Positions 1 to 8,188 of a stretch of 64,000 nucleotides of DNA are shown one piece after another. The first letter of the stretch is position 1. Each line of letters starts with the position of its first letter. A program made the position numbers and the translations under genes. The notes under the pieces were generated by a model. The model made no database searches. It saw only the letters and a program-made list of their open reading frames with translations, and was not told where the DNA came from. Source of the DNA: Zhenpiania hominis (lineage in GTDB: Bacteria > Bacillota > Clostridia > Peptostreptococcales > Anaerovoracaceae); NCBI RefSeq assembly GCF_014333425.1, contig NZ_JACRYT010000002.1:258160-322159 (forward strand), in the 5' to 3' direction.

Positions 1-480
1 GCCATCACCGAAATATATGGAATTAAGATACAGCTCTAAAATTTCATCTTTTGTATAGCTGCTTTCCAGCCGGAACGCCATAAACATTTCAGCAATCTTT
101 CGGATGAAGCTCTTTTCCTGTGTGAAATACATATTTTTGGCAAGCTGCTGGGTAATGGTACTTCCGCCTTCCCGCAAGCTCCATGAAGTCAGGTTATTCC
201 ATGCAGCCCGGCCTATTGCAATTAAGTCAATCCCTAAATGCTGTTCAAAGCGATGATCCTCCACTGCAACCACTGCATCCAAATATAGCTCTGGCATTTC
301 AGACAATGTAGTATAGCTGGGATTAGACTGAATTTCGGCAACCTTACTTTCAAGGCCCTGGTGATTGAGTGCGTCACGATACATTTTATAGCCGCTTCCA
401 GCTAGTACACAACCAGCAATGACAATTACAACTACTGTCAAAAGAAAGAGCCGTTTTATCAGTTTTTTCAGCCTTTTCAT
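1..480 (-). CDS. GT51 peptidoglycan glycosyltransferase (PBP1-like), 3' part outside window
   Basis: This gene starts at 480 and runs off the window edge, so only the first 160 codons are seen. A basic N-terminus is followed by one membrane segment (about residues 10-28). The GT51 signatures come next: EDHRFEQHLG, where the Glu is the family's catalytic residue, then GGSTITQQLAKN, then RKIAE. The family polymerises lipid II into glycan strands on the outer face of the membrane. Whether a transpeptidase domain follows cannot be seen. It is the last visible gene of the minus-strand transporter operon, 44 bp after the YxeA-like gene. Its presence there suggests the operon protects against cell-wall-active compounds; that role is inferred. 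Confidence 0.9.
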   Translation of the reverse strand, partial: MKRLKKLIKRLFLLTVVVIVIAGCVLAGSGYKMYRDALNHQGLESKVAEIQSNPSYTTLSEMPELYLDAVVAVEDHRFEQHLGIDLIAIGRAAWNNLTSWSLREGGSTITQQLAKNMYFTQEKSFIRKIAEMFMAFRLESSYTKDEILELYLNSIYFGDG

Positions 481-524
481 GCCACACTCACCACACTTTC
501 GGTATTTATTGTCGTCCTAAAAGG

Positions 525-872
525 TTACTCATTATACTTTTCTTGAACAGCAGAAGGCAATTCATCAAACTGTACTTCAGCCCATGTTACAACCCCTCTA
601 ATGGGAGCCACTTTCAAGCATAGGTACGCATCATCTGTAAGAACTTTACTTGTCTCAAAAGTAATATCTTTCGCATTCCCGCTATCATCATAGGCAACCA
701 ATGTATATTTATAGTTCATAGCACCATGCGGTGCAATATCCGTTACCCAGCGATTATCAATCTGTGTATAGTAGTCTGTATTGGTTTGCGTAGTAAGAAA
801 AGCTACGGTCATAAAGATGATTGCCAACACAGCAATAACAAGCACAATTCCAATCTTTTTCTTAGAAGTCAT
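525..872 (-). CDS. YxeA-like (DUF1093) small exported or membrane-anchored protein
   Basis: This encodes 115 residues from the ATG at 872, chosen because GAGAGG lies just upstream; an in-frame start at 899 would add nine residues. One N-terminal hydrophobic segment (about residues 5-25, IGIVLVIAVLAIIFMTVAFL) acts as a signal or anchor. A small extracytoplasmic domain with DYYTQID and a YTLVAYD strand follows, typical of YxeA-type proteins. Such proteins often sit beside peptide-antibiotic efflux ABC transporters in Firmicutes; their biochemical role is unclear. It lies between the second permease and the glycosyltransferase and is probably co-transcribed. Confidence 0.75.
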   Translation of the reverse strand: MTSKKKIGIVLVIAVLAIIFMTVAFLTTQTNTDYYTQIDNRWVTDIAPHGAMNYKYTLVAYDDSGNAKDITFETSKVLTDDAYLCLKVAPIRGVVTWAEVQFDELPSAVQEKYNE

Positions 873-892
873 AAAGTTTACCTCTCTTTCAT

Positions 893-1663
893 TTACCAAC
901 CCTTTTTATGTGCTGGGCGATTTGTTTTTTTAACCTCTTTCTTTTCAGGCTTTGGTTTTATAAACATAAACGCAATGCCGATAGCGCACATGGCTAGAAC
1001 GCTAATGAGACACAGCCCTTTGTTCCACATAACGCCCTCTGTTCCAGAACGATAATTGATTAGACCGAGCGCAGCAGTAACTGGATAGATGGATTCCAAC
1101 GCTCCATTTGCGAACATTCCTATGAAGCCATATACAAAGGCTACAATAACCCCGACAAGGAAACTGCTCCTCTGCCGGCTTGTAAGGACAATAATCGGCA
1201 GCATCGTCAAGTAAAGAAAAAAGCCTAACAATGTCATTTGCACCAGTCCGGTAAGTGCAGAGACTAAAGAAACTCCCTCATATCCCATAATAAAATTCGC
1301 AATGACTGTGAAGGCAAAGCATACGGCTCCTAAAAAAAGAGACAGTATTGCGGAAACAATCAATTTGCCTGCCAAAAGTTTTTGGAACGAAATAGGTAAT
1401 GTTTCAATATTTTTTAATGTATCATCTGTATATTCACGAGAGATCATATACCCGCTAATCAGCGTAATACACATTGGAAATATCATCGTTACAAAATTTT
1501 TGACCACCTGTTCAAAAAGAAATTGGTAATCCCATGTCATTCCATCATCAGCCATTGTAGTAAACAGAGTCAACAAGACCGTGAGAAGCATGAGGGACAC
1601 GCCAATCCAGATAATGAAGTATCTTTTCAGTTTTATAAACTCGGTTTTTATAATTGTCACCAT
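893..1663 (-). CDS. ABC-2 type permease of lantibiotic/bacitracin resistance type (second permease)
   Basis: This encodes about 256 residues with six predicted hydrophobic segments and the N-terminal pattern of the lantibiotic-immunity permease family (MVTIIKTEFIKLKRYF). I place the start at 1663 because AAGGAG sits just upstream; an upstream in-frame ATG at 1720 would overlap the preceding gene. It would form the membrane channel with the neighbouring permease and be driven by the ATPase at 2461-3384. Substrate is not readable from sequence; peptide antibiotics are the usual ones for this family. The C-terminus is rich in Lys and Pro. Confidence 0.82.
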   Translation of the reverse strand: MVTIIKTEFIKLKRYFIIWIGVSLMLLTVLLTLFTTMADDGMTWDYQFLFEQVVKNFVTMIFPMCITLISGYMISREYTDDTLKNIETLPISFQKLLAGKLIVSAILSLFLGAVCFAFTVIANFIMGYEGVSLVSALTGLVQMTLLGFFLYLTMLPIIVLTSRQRSSFLVGVIVAFVYGFIGMFANGALESIYPVTAALGLINYRSGTEGVMWNKGLCLISVLAMCAIGIAFMFIKPKPEKKEVKKTNRPAHKKGW

Positions 1664-1664
1664 T

Positions 1665-2477
1665 TCACTCACTCCTTTTCTTATAAAGATAGACCGCCAG
1701 AAGAAGAGAAACAGCCCCAATTAGCCCCAAAGTTATAATCAGTTGAGGGGTGGAAGGAATTAGCCCCATTTGAATGAAATTCTGCAAATCTTCTGTGTCG
1801 TTTACAGCAATGCGAGAAGCCATTTGCTGCGTTCCCCACATCATAATGCTCGGTGTGGGCAAGGTAAGCACAAGCCATTTCGGGAGTGCTGTCATAGAAA
1901 ATGTAGCAAGCAGATTGAATACACTGTAAAATACGCAAAGCATAATAGAAAAGATATAGGATCTGCTGAAGAATACAATCAGCAATACCAATGGCAATGC
2001 GCTAAATGCAATTAACAATCCATAAACAGCAGAAAACAGTATCTTAAACAGAACATCTGTTACTCCAAAAAAAGCAAAGCCACAAAGTATAGATGCCACG
2101 GTTGAAGATATACAAAATACAACGCTAAACAAAAGTAAAACAATACACTTTGCAACGACCATCTGTGAACTTGTTATTGGGATTGTCCGCAGGTTCTTAA
2201 AGGTATCGTTATCGCGTTCCATAAAAAAGAGGAGGGCCGCAACAATTCCTAAAATACAAGGGAGAAGCAACAGCATACCGAACCCTATCACAGATTGCCA
2301 AAGAGCATCAAAAGCTGCGGCTTTCGTAGCATATTTATCCTGGGCTGTGTTTAGATAATAGATAATGGCGGTCAGAGGGATAGGAAACAAAAAAGATGCT
2401 GCTAATACCAACTGTACGAACATTTTTCTTTTCAGTTTCCAAAACTCACACCTAATCAAGTTAAGCAATCCCTTCAC
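1665..2477 (-). CDS. ABC-2 type permease of lantibiotic/bacitracin resistance type (first permease)
   Basis: This encodes 270 residues and starts with MKGLLNLIRCEFWKLKRKMF, the amphipathic start typical of MutE/EpiE/BcrB-like permeases, followed by about six membrane helices. The start overlaps the end of the ATPase gene by 17 bp, which implies translational coupling. It is related in style to the next permease, so the transporter is probably a heteromer of two permeases plus one ATPase, as in CprABC or NukFEG-type systems. The specific drug is unknown. Confidence 0.83.
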   Translation of the reverse strand: MKGLLNLIRCEFWKLKRKMFVQLVLAASFLFPIPLTAIIYYLNTAQDKYATKAAAFDALWQSVIGFGMLLLLPCILGIVAALLFFMERDNDTFKNLRTIPITSSQMVVAKCIVLLLFSVVFCISSTVASILCGFAFFGVTDVLFKILFSAVYGLLIAFSALPLVLLIVFFSRSYIFSIMLCVFYSVFNLLATFSMTALPKWLVLTLPTPSIMMWGTQQMASRIAVNDTEDLQNFIQMGLIPSTPQLIITLGLIGAVSLLLAVYLYKKRSE

Positions 2478-3384
2478 CCCCCGTTATCTTTTTGAAGTAG
2501 TCCTCCAAAGTGTCCTCACAGAGGTGGGCCTCCTGAATGTCAATGCCAGCCTCAATAAAAGAACGGTTAATCTTTGCTACCGGCAGAGTCGTATTGTAAA
2601 GATATAGATTATTGGCATCTGCAAGCCGAATATCCTTGCTGGAAAATGTTGTAGTAATAATTTGCGCGGCTTTTTGTGCATCCGATACGCAGAAGTGGAT
2701 GAATTTGGCGTTTTTAGCCTCCAGCTCTTTCAGGCTTTCTTCTTCCAGCAGCTTTCCATGGTCAATAATGCCAACATCATCTGCCAATAAAGAAATTTCC
2801 GAAAGAATATGACTGGAAATTAAAATGGTTTTACCGCTGGCATCGCACAATTCCCGGATAAAATCTCGCACTTCGGCAATGCCGATGGGGTCAAGGCCGT
2901 TGATTGGTTCGTCCAAAATCAACAATTCAGGATTGTGCATGACAGCTAATGCGATTGCCAAACGCTGCTTCATACCAAGGGAGTATTGTGAAAACAGCTT
3001 CTTATCCCGGTAAGGCAGATTGACAAGCTCCAGAGCGTTTTTAATGTACTTTGGATTTTTCAAACCACGCAGAGTAGCAAAAATTTTCAAGTTTTCTGTT
3101 CCCGTTAAATTGGGATAGAAGCCGGGTGACTCAATCAGGCAGCCAATCCGGGGCAGGATTTTCTTTTCGTTGCCCTGAAAGTGTTTCCCAAAAATTGTTA
3201 CCTCGCCGGACGTGGGGGCTGTCAGTCCCAGCAGCATACGCATTGTCGTGGTCTTACCTGCACCGTTGCGCCCCAACAATCCATAGATACGGCCCTTTTT
3301 CACATGAATATTCAGATGGGAAACGCTGATCTGATTGCCGTATCTTTTCGTCAGATCATGCGTTTCAATAATGTAATCACTCAT
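2461..3384 (-). CDS. ABC transporter ATP-binding protein, BcrA/MutF-like
   Basis: This encodes 307 residues. A complete nucleotide-binding domain occupies residues 1-220: Walker A GRNGAGKTT near residue 40, signature SLGMKQR, Walker B LLILDEP and the H-loop SSH. The C-terminal extension of about 85 residues is the one seen in bacitracin/lantibiotic export ATPases. It is the first gene of the five-gene minus-strand operon. A good ribosome site (AAAGGAGG) precedes the ATG. Divergent transcription from the response regulator gene, with repeats in between, points to control by that two-component system. Confidence 0.9.
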   Translation of the reverse strand: MSDYIIETHDLTKRYGNQISVSHLNIHVKKGRIYGLLGRNGAGKTTTMRMLLGLTAPTSGEVTIFGKHFQGNEKKILPRIGCLIESPGFYPNLTGTENLKIFATLRGLKNPKYIKNALELVNLPYRDKKLFSQYSLGMKQRLAIALAVMHNPELLILDEPINGLDPIGIAEVRDFIRELCDASGKTILISSHILSEISLLADDVGIIDHGKLLEEESLKELEAKNAKFIHFCVSDAQKAAQIITTTFSSKDIRLADANNLYLYNTTLPVAKINRSFIEAGIDIQEAHLCEDTLEDYFKKITGGEGIA

Positions 3385-3430
3385 AATAGCTTGCGCCTCC
3401 TTTTTTATTTCATAATCAGCATATCACACC

Positions 3431-3477
3431 AACTTTGAGATAACTTTGAGGCAACTTTGAGTTTGCTTTGAGATTTC
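3431..3477. promoter_or_regulatory. Four 11-bp direct repeats, probable response-regulator operator
   Basis: TTTGAG recurs four times at exact 11-bp spacing (first bases at 3434, 3445, 3456 and 3467), each followed five bases later by C. The last copy also forms a palindrome, CTTTGA-GATT-TCAAAG. One turn of helix per repeat is the usual geometry for OmpR/PhoB-family regulators binding head to tail. The array lies between the divergent ABC operon and the two-component genes, so it could control both. The binding protein is inferred to be the regulator at 3544-4239. Confidence 0.6.
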
Positions 3478-3487
3478 AAAGGCAGAA

Positions 3488-3516
3488 TAGGCAATCTATA
3501 CATCTTGCAGTATAAT
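3488..3516 (+). promoter_or_regulatory. Probable promoter of the two-component genes
   Basis: A perfect TATAAT lies at 3511-3516, 27 bp before the response-regulator ATG. Seventeen bases upstream the -35 position reads TAGGCA, a weak match. A weak -35 next to the 11-bp repeat array suits activation by the regulator itself. Confidence 0.5.
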
Positions 3517-3543
3517 AAGAACAGAACACAAAGGGGGTTCCTT

Positions 3544-4239
3544 ATGAACGATAGAATGATTCTTGTAGTGGACGATGAATATGAGTTACTGGAAATGGTA
3601 AAGTCCATTTTTGAGCGAGCAGGATTTACACAGGTATTGACAGCCTCCTCTGGCGAAGCTGCATTAAAAATGTGTAAAGAGCAAATGCCTGATATGATGA
3701 TCCTTGATGTTATGATGCCGGGCATGGATGGATTTGCTATATTAAAAGAACTCCGAAAGACAAGCAAAATCCCTGTATTAATGCTGACAGCCCGTGGCGA
3801 AGCAGAGGATAAGTTTATGGGTTTTGAAAATGGTGCAGACGATTATCTTTTGAAACCATTTTTGCCGAAAGAATTGCTATTCAGAGTACAGGCTATATTA
3901 AAAAGAGTCTACCCGGAAAAAGAGCGCAAGGTGTTTTTGGACGCTGCAACCGTTGATTTGGAAAAAGCAATCGTGCAACGTAATGGGGAAATCATTTCAT
4001 TGACAGCCAAAGAGTTTCAGCTTTTTGAAAAGTTATATGAAAACGCAGGCCGTATAGTTACTACCGGCTCCTTGTGTCAGGCCATTTGCGGTGACTTCTG
4101 GCAAGGATATGAAAGCACATTGGCAACTCATATCCGGCATTTGCGGGAAAAGATTGAGGAAAATCCCTCAAAGCCAGTTGCGCTTGTGACAATCAAGGGA
4201 ATAGGCTATCGCCTGAATATAAAGGGGGCGCAAACATGA
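3544..4239 (+). CDS. OmpR-family response regulator
   Basis: This encodes 231 residues. The ATG at 3544 is chosen because AAAGGGGG lies eight bases upstream; an upstream in-frame ATG at 3505 precedes the -10 box and is unlikely. A receiver domain (residues 1-120) has the acidic pair VVDDE, the phospho-acceptor Asp in ILDVMMPGMDG, and LMLTARGE and KPF at the conserved Thr and Lys positions. A winged-helix DNA-binding domain follows (about 130-228, ending GIGYRLN). It is translationally coupled to the kinase by an ATGA overlap. By context it should sense, with its kinase, an envelope-active peptide and switch on the divergent ABC operon. Confidence 0.9.
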   Translation: MNDRMILVVDDEYELLEMVKSIFERAGFTQVLTASSGEAALKMCKEQMPDMMILDVMMPGMDGFAILKELRKTSKIPVLMLTARGEAEDKFMGFENGADDYLLKPFLPKELLFRVQAILKRVYPEKERKVFLDAATVDLEKAIVQRNGEIISLTAKEFQLFEKLYENAGRIVTTGSLCQAICGDFWQGYESTLATHIRHLREKIEENPSKPVALVTIKGIGYRLNIKGAQT

Positions 4240-5597
4240 ACGCAACAGAACGATTTTTTCGGCGCTATATTTTTTCTTCGATTGGCATTGTAGTCCTTTT
4301 TCTGACTGTTAATGTTTTGTTAGTTGGCTCGTATCTAGCAGTTGCTTATTTGGAAAATGTTGCAGATTCAAATTTTCCCATTGAAAATCTTTCCAATCAT
4401 ATCACTTTGAAAGATGGACAACTTGTGGGGGATGAACAGGCAACAGAAATGCTAAATAAGGCAAATGCATGGGCTATGATTTTGGATGGGGATGGTGCGG
4501 TCATTTGGGAAGAAAACCTGCCAGAAGAATTGCCATATCATTATTCGTCTATGGACATTGCCATGTTTAGCCGCTGGTATCTTAACGATTATCCAGTTAA
4601 TATTTGGAACCGACAGGATAGCCTTTTGGTGGTTGGCTTTCCACCGGGAGATATAACAAATTACTACATTTCAATCAAAGCCAAGTATGTTGGGCCGATT
4701 GCGTATGGATTTTTAGCGGCTATCTGCATTAACATCCTATTGATGCTGTATTTATTTATCCGAAATATCCATCGAGTTGAAAAAGCTATGGAACCGATTT
4801 TGAATGGCATACGACATCTTTCAGCCGGGAAGCCTGTCCATCTGGAGGAAGCCGGAGAATTAGCAGAAATCAATGCTGGCTTAAATAAAGCTGGCGAGTA
4901 TCTATTAAAAAAGGACAACACGCGCGCGGAATGGATCAGGGGAATTTCTCATGATATACGCACTCCTCTTTCTATGATTTTGGGCTATGCAAGCGAAATT
5001 GAAGAAACGCTCGACCTGCCAGAGAAAACCAGAAAGCAGGCTGGTATTATTCTTAGTCAAAGCAAAAAGTTGAAAAATTTAGTATCTGATTTGAACTTGA
5101 CAACAAAGTTAGAATACTCCATGCAGGCAATTCACAAACAGAATATTGATGCCGTGGAACTGGCAAGACAGGTCGTAAGCGGAATACTGAATGACGGCAT
5201 ACCAGAGCAGTTTGAGATAGAGTTTTATGAAGAGCAGCCGGGGAAAACCATACAACTTAGTGGGGATAATTTGCTGTTGCAGCGGATGCTGGGAAACTTA
5301 ATTCGCAACAGTATTGTCCATAATCCGGCAGGATGTAAGATTGAATTTTCCGTAGGCATCCATGAGAATAGTTGCGTTTTCGTTGTTTCTGATAATGGAC
5401 ATGGCATGAGTGAGCCTCAACTGAGCGCGCTGAACAGCAACGAAGATATTTCCAGCTCGCAAAAAAGTGACGGCGATACAGAGCATGGATTGGGTTTGAA
5501 AATCGTGCGTCAGATTGTAAAGGCACATCAAGGGAAAATACATTTTTCGGAAACAAAACCGCATGGGTTAGAGGTCAAAATTGCCTTGCCAACATAA
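4236..5597 (+). CDS. Sensor histidine kinase
   Basis: This encodes 453 residues. Two membrane helices (about 12-38 and 150-175) enclose an extracellular loop of roughly 110 residues, the likely sensor. A HAMP-like linker follows, then the H-box ISHDIRTPLS with the phospho-accepting His near residue 241, then an ATPase domain with N (LIRNSIVHN), G1 (VSDNGHGM) and G2 (HGLGLKIV) boxes. It overlaps the regulator stop codon by ATGA. With a sensor loop of moderate size it resembles the kinases paired with lantibiotic-type ABC systems. The ligand is unknown. Confidence 0.9.
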   Translation: MNATERFFRRYIFSSIGIVVLFLTVNVLLVGSYLAVAYLENVADSNFPIENLSNHITLKDGQLVGDEQATEMLNKANAWAMILDGDGAVIWEENLPEELPYHYSSMDIAMFSRWYLNDYPVNIWNRQDSLLVVGFPPGDITNYYISIKAKYVGPIAYGFLAAICINILLMLYLFIRNIHRVEKAMEPILNGIRHLSAGKPVHLEEAGELAEINAGLNKAGEYLLKKDNTRAEWIRGISHDIRTPLSMILGYASEIEETLDLPEKTRKQAGIILSQSKKLKNLVSDLNLTTKLEYSMQAIHKQNIDAVELARQVVSGILNDGIPEQFEIEFYEEQPGKTIQLSGDNLLLQRMLGNLIRNSIVHNPAGCKIEFSVGIHENSCVFVVSDNGHGMSEPQLSALNSNEDISSSQKSDGDTEHGLGLKIVRQIVKAHQGKIHFSETKPHGLEVKIALPT

Positions 5598-5622
5598 TTC
5601 CATTGGGCATTAGCTATTCTTG

Positions 5623-5660
5623 CTTCGCGGCGGCTCCCTCCTAAAGCCGCCGCGAAGTTT
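5623..5660. terminator. Strong bidirectional terminator between kinase and relaxase genes
   Basis: A 13-bp perfect stem (CTTCGCGGCGGCT with AGCCGCCGCGAAG, loop of nine bases) is followed by TTT on the plus strand. It separates the convergent kinase (ends 5597) and relaxase (ends 5722) transcripts. The remaining bases to 5721 show nothing else. Confidence 0.7.
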
Positions 5661-5721
5661 AGCATAGGATCATCATATTCATAAGGGCCTGGAGAGCGGC
5701 GTTACATCCTAGAGTAGTCGC

Positions 5722-7134
5722 TTATCGTTCTTTGGTGTGATCTTTCTCTGTCTGCTTTTCTTCCTCATAGCCCATGATGCGGTCCACATTGGCCTTGACG
5801 GTCAGAAGCTCCTTCATCTCATCACGGGCCTTTCGGTAGCCGGAATAGGCTGCCTTTTTTTGTGCCATCAGCTCCGCATATTCCGTCTGCAAACTCTTGA
5901 CGGTGGGGAGCTTTTTCATTCCCAGCTCATCAAATGATTTCTTTGCGGTCTGGTGTAAAAGGATGTCCGCCTCATGCTCGGCGCGGAACTTTTTTGAATA
6001 CCCGGCTTTGCGATAGGCAACATAGACCTCCCGCGTTTTGGCGTAGTTGATGATGTGGGTACGGAGAACCGCAATCTCTGTCATTCGCTTTTCCGCCGCC
6101 TTGATCTGCGCGGACAATTCATTGTATCGGGCGATGGCTGCCGCTGTCTTTTCAGACAGCACTTTGTAATCAAGCAGTTTATGCTCGGAGAGATAATTCA
6201 TGGTCTGCGCCATCTGCTTCAGATTGAAGCCGGTGGCCCATCGCTGATAACCGGCCCCTTTGCCAGCGCGGAGTTTTTCCTGAATATCGACCATCAGGCT
6301 CACAGCCTGTTTCGGCTCCGGGTGGAGTGTGGCCCTGGTGGGGGTATGTTCCTTTTCTCCGGCCAGAACCGCACGAAGCTCGGCTTCACTGTACCCTTTG
6401 CCCAGCTTTTTACTCATGCGGGCAGCATTGTCCCATCCAGGCGCTTTGAGGCTGTACGATTGCCCACGGCGGGACACCTCGCAGCCCATCCCTTCCAGCA
6501 GCTTCAGCAAGGCATCAAAGTCGGCGGGCTTTTGCTCCAGGGCCTGGTCGATCATCACCCGCAGCGTCTCCCGCTGGGATTGTTTTGCCCGATCACCCAG
6601 CCACTTGTTATAGCTCTTTCCATGCGGCTTCGGGTTCTCTACGATGGAATATCCGTTCTCTATGCAGATGGTATCATTGAGCCGCCGGACCGCGCGGGTG
6701 CTGCCCCAAAAGTTCCGAAACTTCCGCTGGTAGTCCAGAGCGGTGGCATCGAAAATGATGTGATTATGGATGTGTTTCTTGTCAATATGGGTACAGACAA
6801 TGAAGGCGTGTTTCCCCTTGGTGAAACGCCGCGCCAGCTCGCAGCCCAGCCGGTTTGCTTCTTCCGGCGTGATCTCACCAGGGACAAAGGATTGCCGGAG
6901 ATGATAGGCAATCACATCGTCCTCGCCCCGTACCCGGCCGGTGGCGGCGATATACTGCCGCTTATTGAAAAGGAACTCCGCATCCGCAATTCGACTGTCA
7001 CATTGATAGCTGGTAATGAGCCTGCCGTTGTCTGTTTTCTGCGGATTTTGAACATAGTCGATGATGTCGCTGATGGCCGTCCCCACCGTCCGGCCTTTGC
7101 CGGTGTGCAGGGGCATGAGCCGCGTGGTTGCCAT
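5722..7134 (-). CDS. ICE relaxase (MOBP-type, Relaxase/VirD2 family)
   Basis: This encodes 470 residues starting MATTRLMPLHTGKG; the ATG at 7134 has AGGGAGG upstream. The histidine triad HIDKKHIHNHIIFD (about residues 112-126) gives the HUH metal site that nicks oriT. The nearby tyrosine-bearing N-terminal region (AISDIIDYVQNPQKT) is usual for the family. The C-terminal 200 residues are helical and charged. Its role is to nick and stay bound to the transferred strand. It is the last ICE backbone gene on this strand before the cargo module, and MobC at 8189-8527 is its likely accessory protein. Confidence 0.9.
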   Translation of the reverse strand: MATTRLMPLHTGKGRTVGTAISDIIDYVQNPQKTDNGRLITSYQCDSRIADAEFLFNKRQYIAATGRVRGEDDVIAYHLRQSFVPGEITPEEANRLGCELARRFTKGKHAFIVCTHIDKKHIHNHIIFDATALDYQRKFRNFWGSTRAVRRLNDTICIENGYSIVENPKPHGKSYNKWLGDRAKQSQRETLRVMIDQALEQKPADFDALLKLLEGMGCEVSRRGQSYSLKAPGWDNAARMSKKLGKGYSEAELRAVLAGEKEHTPTRATLHPEPKQAVSLMVDIQEKLRAGKGAGYQRWATGFNLKQMAQTMNYLSEHKLLDYKVLSEKTAAAIARYNELSAQIKAAEKRMTEIAVLRTHIINYAKTREVYVAYRKAGYSKKFRAEHEADILLHQTAKKSFDELGMKKLPTVKSLQTEYAELMAQKKAAYSGYRKARDEMKELLTVKANVDRIMGYEEEKQTEKDHTKER

Positions 7135-7155
7135 GAAAAAACCTCCCTTCACAGC

Positions 7156-7179
7156 AAAACGGCCTGCATCTGCAGGCCG
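7156..7179 (-). terminator. Hairpin with T-run just upstream of the relaxase gene
   Basis: CGGCCTGCA pairs perfectly with TGCAGGCCG across a two-base loop and is followed on the minus strand by TTTT. It sits 22 bases ahead of the relaxase start, so it could limit read-through into the relaxase gene. Confidence 0.5.
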
Positions 7180-7200
7180 CCTTTGTTGATGGTATTCTGT

Positions 7201-7404
7201 TCAGTCTTTGCGCCGGATCACGGGAATCTGTTTTACCTTTTTGCCCTCCGCCCGCCGTTCCAGAGCAAACACCATGTCGCTGGTGCGCTCAAAAAATCCA
7301 ATGTCCTTTTTCCAGCTTATGCCGCATTTACAGTGCTGCAAGCCGATGAACTGCTGTTTCATTTTCCTGCCGCATACCGGGCAGACCTTGTTGCTGGCCC
7401 CCAT
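7201..7404 (-). CDS. Small zinc-ribbon-like protein, ICE-conserved, unknown function
   Basis: This encodes 67 residues from the ATG at 7404 (GGCGG upstream). It carries VCPVCGRK and HCKCG, two Cys pairs that could hold one zinc ion, then a basic tail (RRAEGKKVKQ). No enzyme motif is seen. It lies between the CD1845-like membrane protein and the relaxase in the same orientation. It could be a nucleic-acid-binding accessory factor, but this is only a guess from the Cys pairs and basic charge. Confidence 0.6.
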   Translation of the reverse strand: MGASNKVCPVCGRKMKQQFIGLQHCKCGISWKKDIGFFERTSDMVFALERRAEGKKVKQIPVIRRKD

Positions 7405-7454
7405 GCCGCCACCGCCTTTCCATGTTCCGATTATACCATATCCAGGCGGTGTGT

Positions 7455-7745
7455 TCACCTATAAACGCGGTCCTGGATTGCATACCGTAGGCCCTGGACC
7501 TTTCCAAGCAGCCAGGCCGCTACAGTCGGCAGTCCCATCGGGCTGATAAGAAAGGCAATCACCAGCAGGATGATGCCGTTTTGCAGGGAGTAGGTCACAA
7601 GCACAGCCACCCCTAAAAGGGCCACCACCAAAGCGGCCAGCCCAAGGACCATGCCGGTGCAGTACAAAAGAATGGTACAAATCCAGACGAACAGGGTCAG
7701 GGCGACCACCAGGGGCGCGGCCAAAATCTTCAAAATCAATCTCAT
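7455..7745 (-). CDS. CD1845-family small membrane protein
   Basis: This encodes 96 residues starting MRLILKILAAPLVVALT; GGAGGG lies upstream of the ATG at 7745, whose A is also the last base of the preceding stop codon. Three hydrophobic segments fill most of the protein, ending with ISPMGLP and a charged tail. The pattern matches the CD1845 family found in Clostridioides difficile conjugative transposons. Function is unknown; membrane location and ICE linkage suggest a role near the transfer machinery. Confidence 0.75.
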   Translation of the reverse strand: MRLILKILAAPLVVALTLFVWICTILLYCTGMVLGLAALVVALLGVAVLVTYSLQNGIILLVIAFLISPMGLPTVAAWLLGKVQGLRYAIQDRVYR

Positions 7746-8050
7746 CACAGTCCCTCCTTCATACATTCCTCATACATCGCCTGCCGCTTCTTTTGGATTT
7801 CCCGCATTTCCTGCTCGGTGGGGTCCCGGTCCTCATCGGTGACAACATATTCCAGGTAATTCACATAGGCATCTAACAGGGCATCCCGCAGGTCCTCCGG
7901 GGTCTTGCAGAACTCGGCGCTGAACCATTCCTCCCGGCGGTTGTTCCAGGCCAGCAGCGTATAGCCCCGGCTGGTCTTTACCACCTCATAGTCAGGGTCG
8001 GCATCCAGATACGGGCCGAACACCTTCAGCACTTTTTCGTGTGTCAGCAT
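7745..8050 (-). CDS. Conserved ICE protein of unknown function, 101 aa
   Basis: The ATG at 8050 is preceded by AAAGGAG; longer in-frame starts lie inside an upstream terminator and are unlikely. The protein is acidic and helical, with DADPDYEVV, a Trp-rich strand (LLAWNNRREEWF) and a charged C-terminus. I recognise no catalytic motif. Its stop overlaps the next start by one base, so the two are translated together. It is a soluble protein by composition. Confidence 0.65.
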   Translation of the reverse strand: MLTHEKVLKVFGPYLDADPDYEVVKTSRGYTLLAWNNRREEWFSAEFCKTPEDLRDALLDAYVNYLEYVVTDEDRDPTEQEMREIQKKRQAMYEECMKEGL

Positions 8051-8137
8051 ATCGCAATCAGCTCCTTTACCTCGTGCGCTGTTTTCGTTTCTGATTTCAG
8101 CATAGCGGCCCCAGCTTCTTTTTGCAAGGATGCGGCC

Positions 8138-8184
8138 AAAAAAGAAAGCGGGGCGGCAAGCCAAAGTTCTGGCCGCCGCCCCGC
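8138..8184 (-). terminator. Rho-independent terminator after mobC
   Basis: GCGGGGCGGC pairs with GCCGCCCCGC, followed on the minus strand by TTTCTTTTTT. It lies four bases past the MobC stop codon and therefore ends, or attenuates, the long upstream ICE transcript. Confidence 0.75.
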
Positions 8185-8188
8185 ACCC

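Noticed and set aside
6055..7464. Long open frame of 469 codons on the plus strand opposite the relaxase
   Set aside because: It mirrors the relaxase gene, lacks any family pattern and has no ribosome site; it is a by-product of high GC content.
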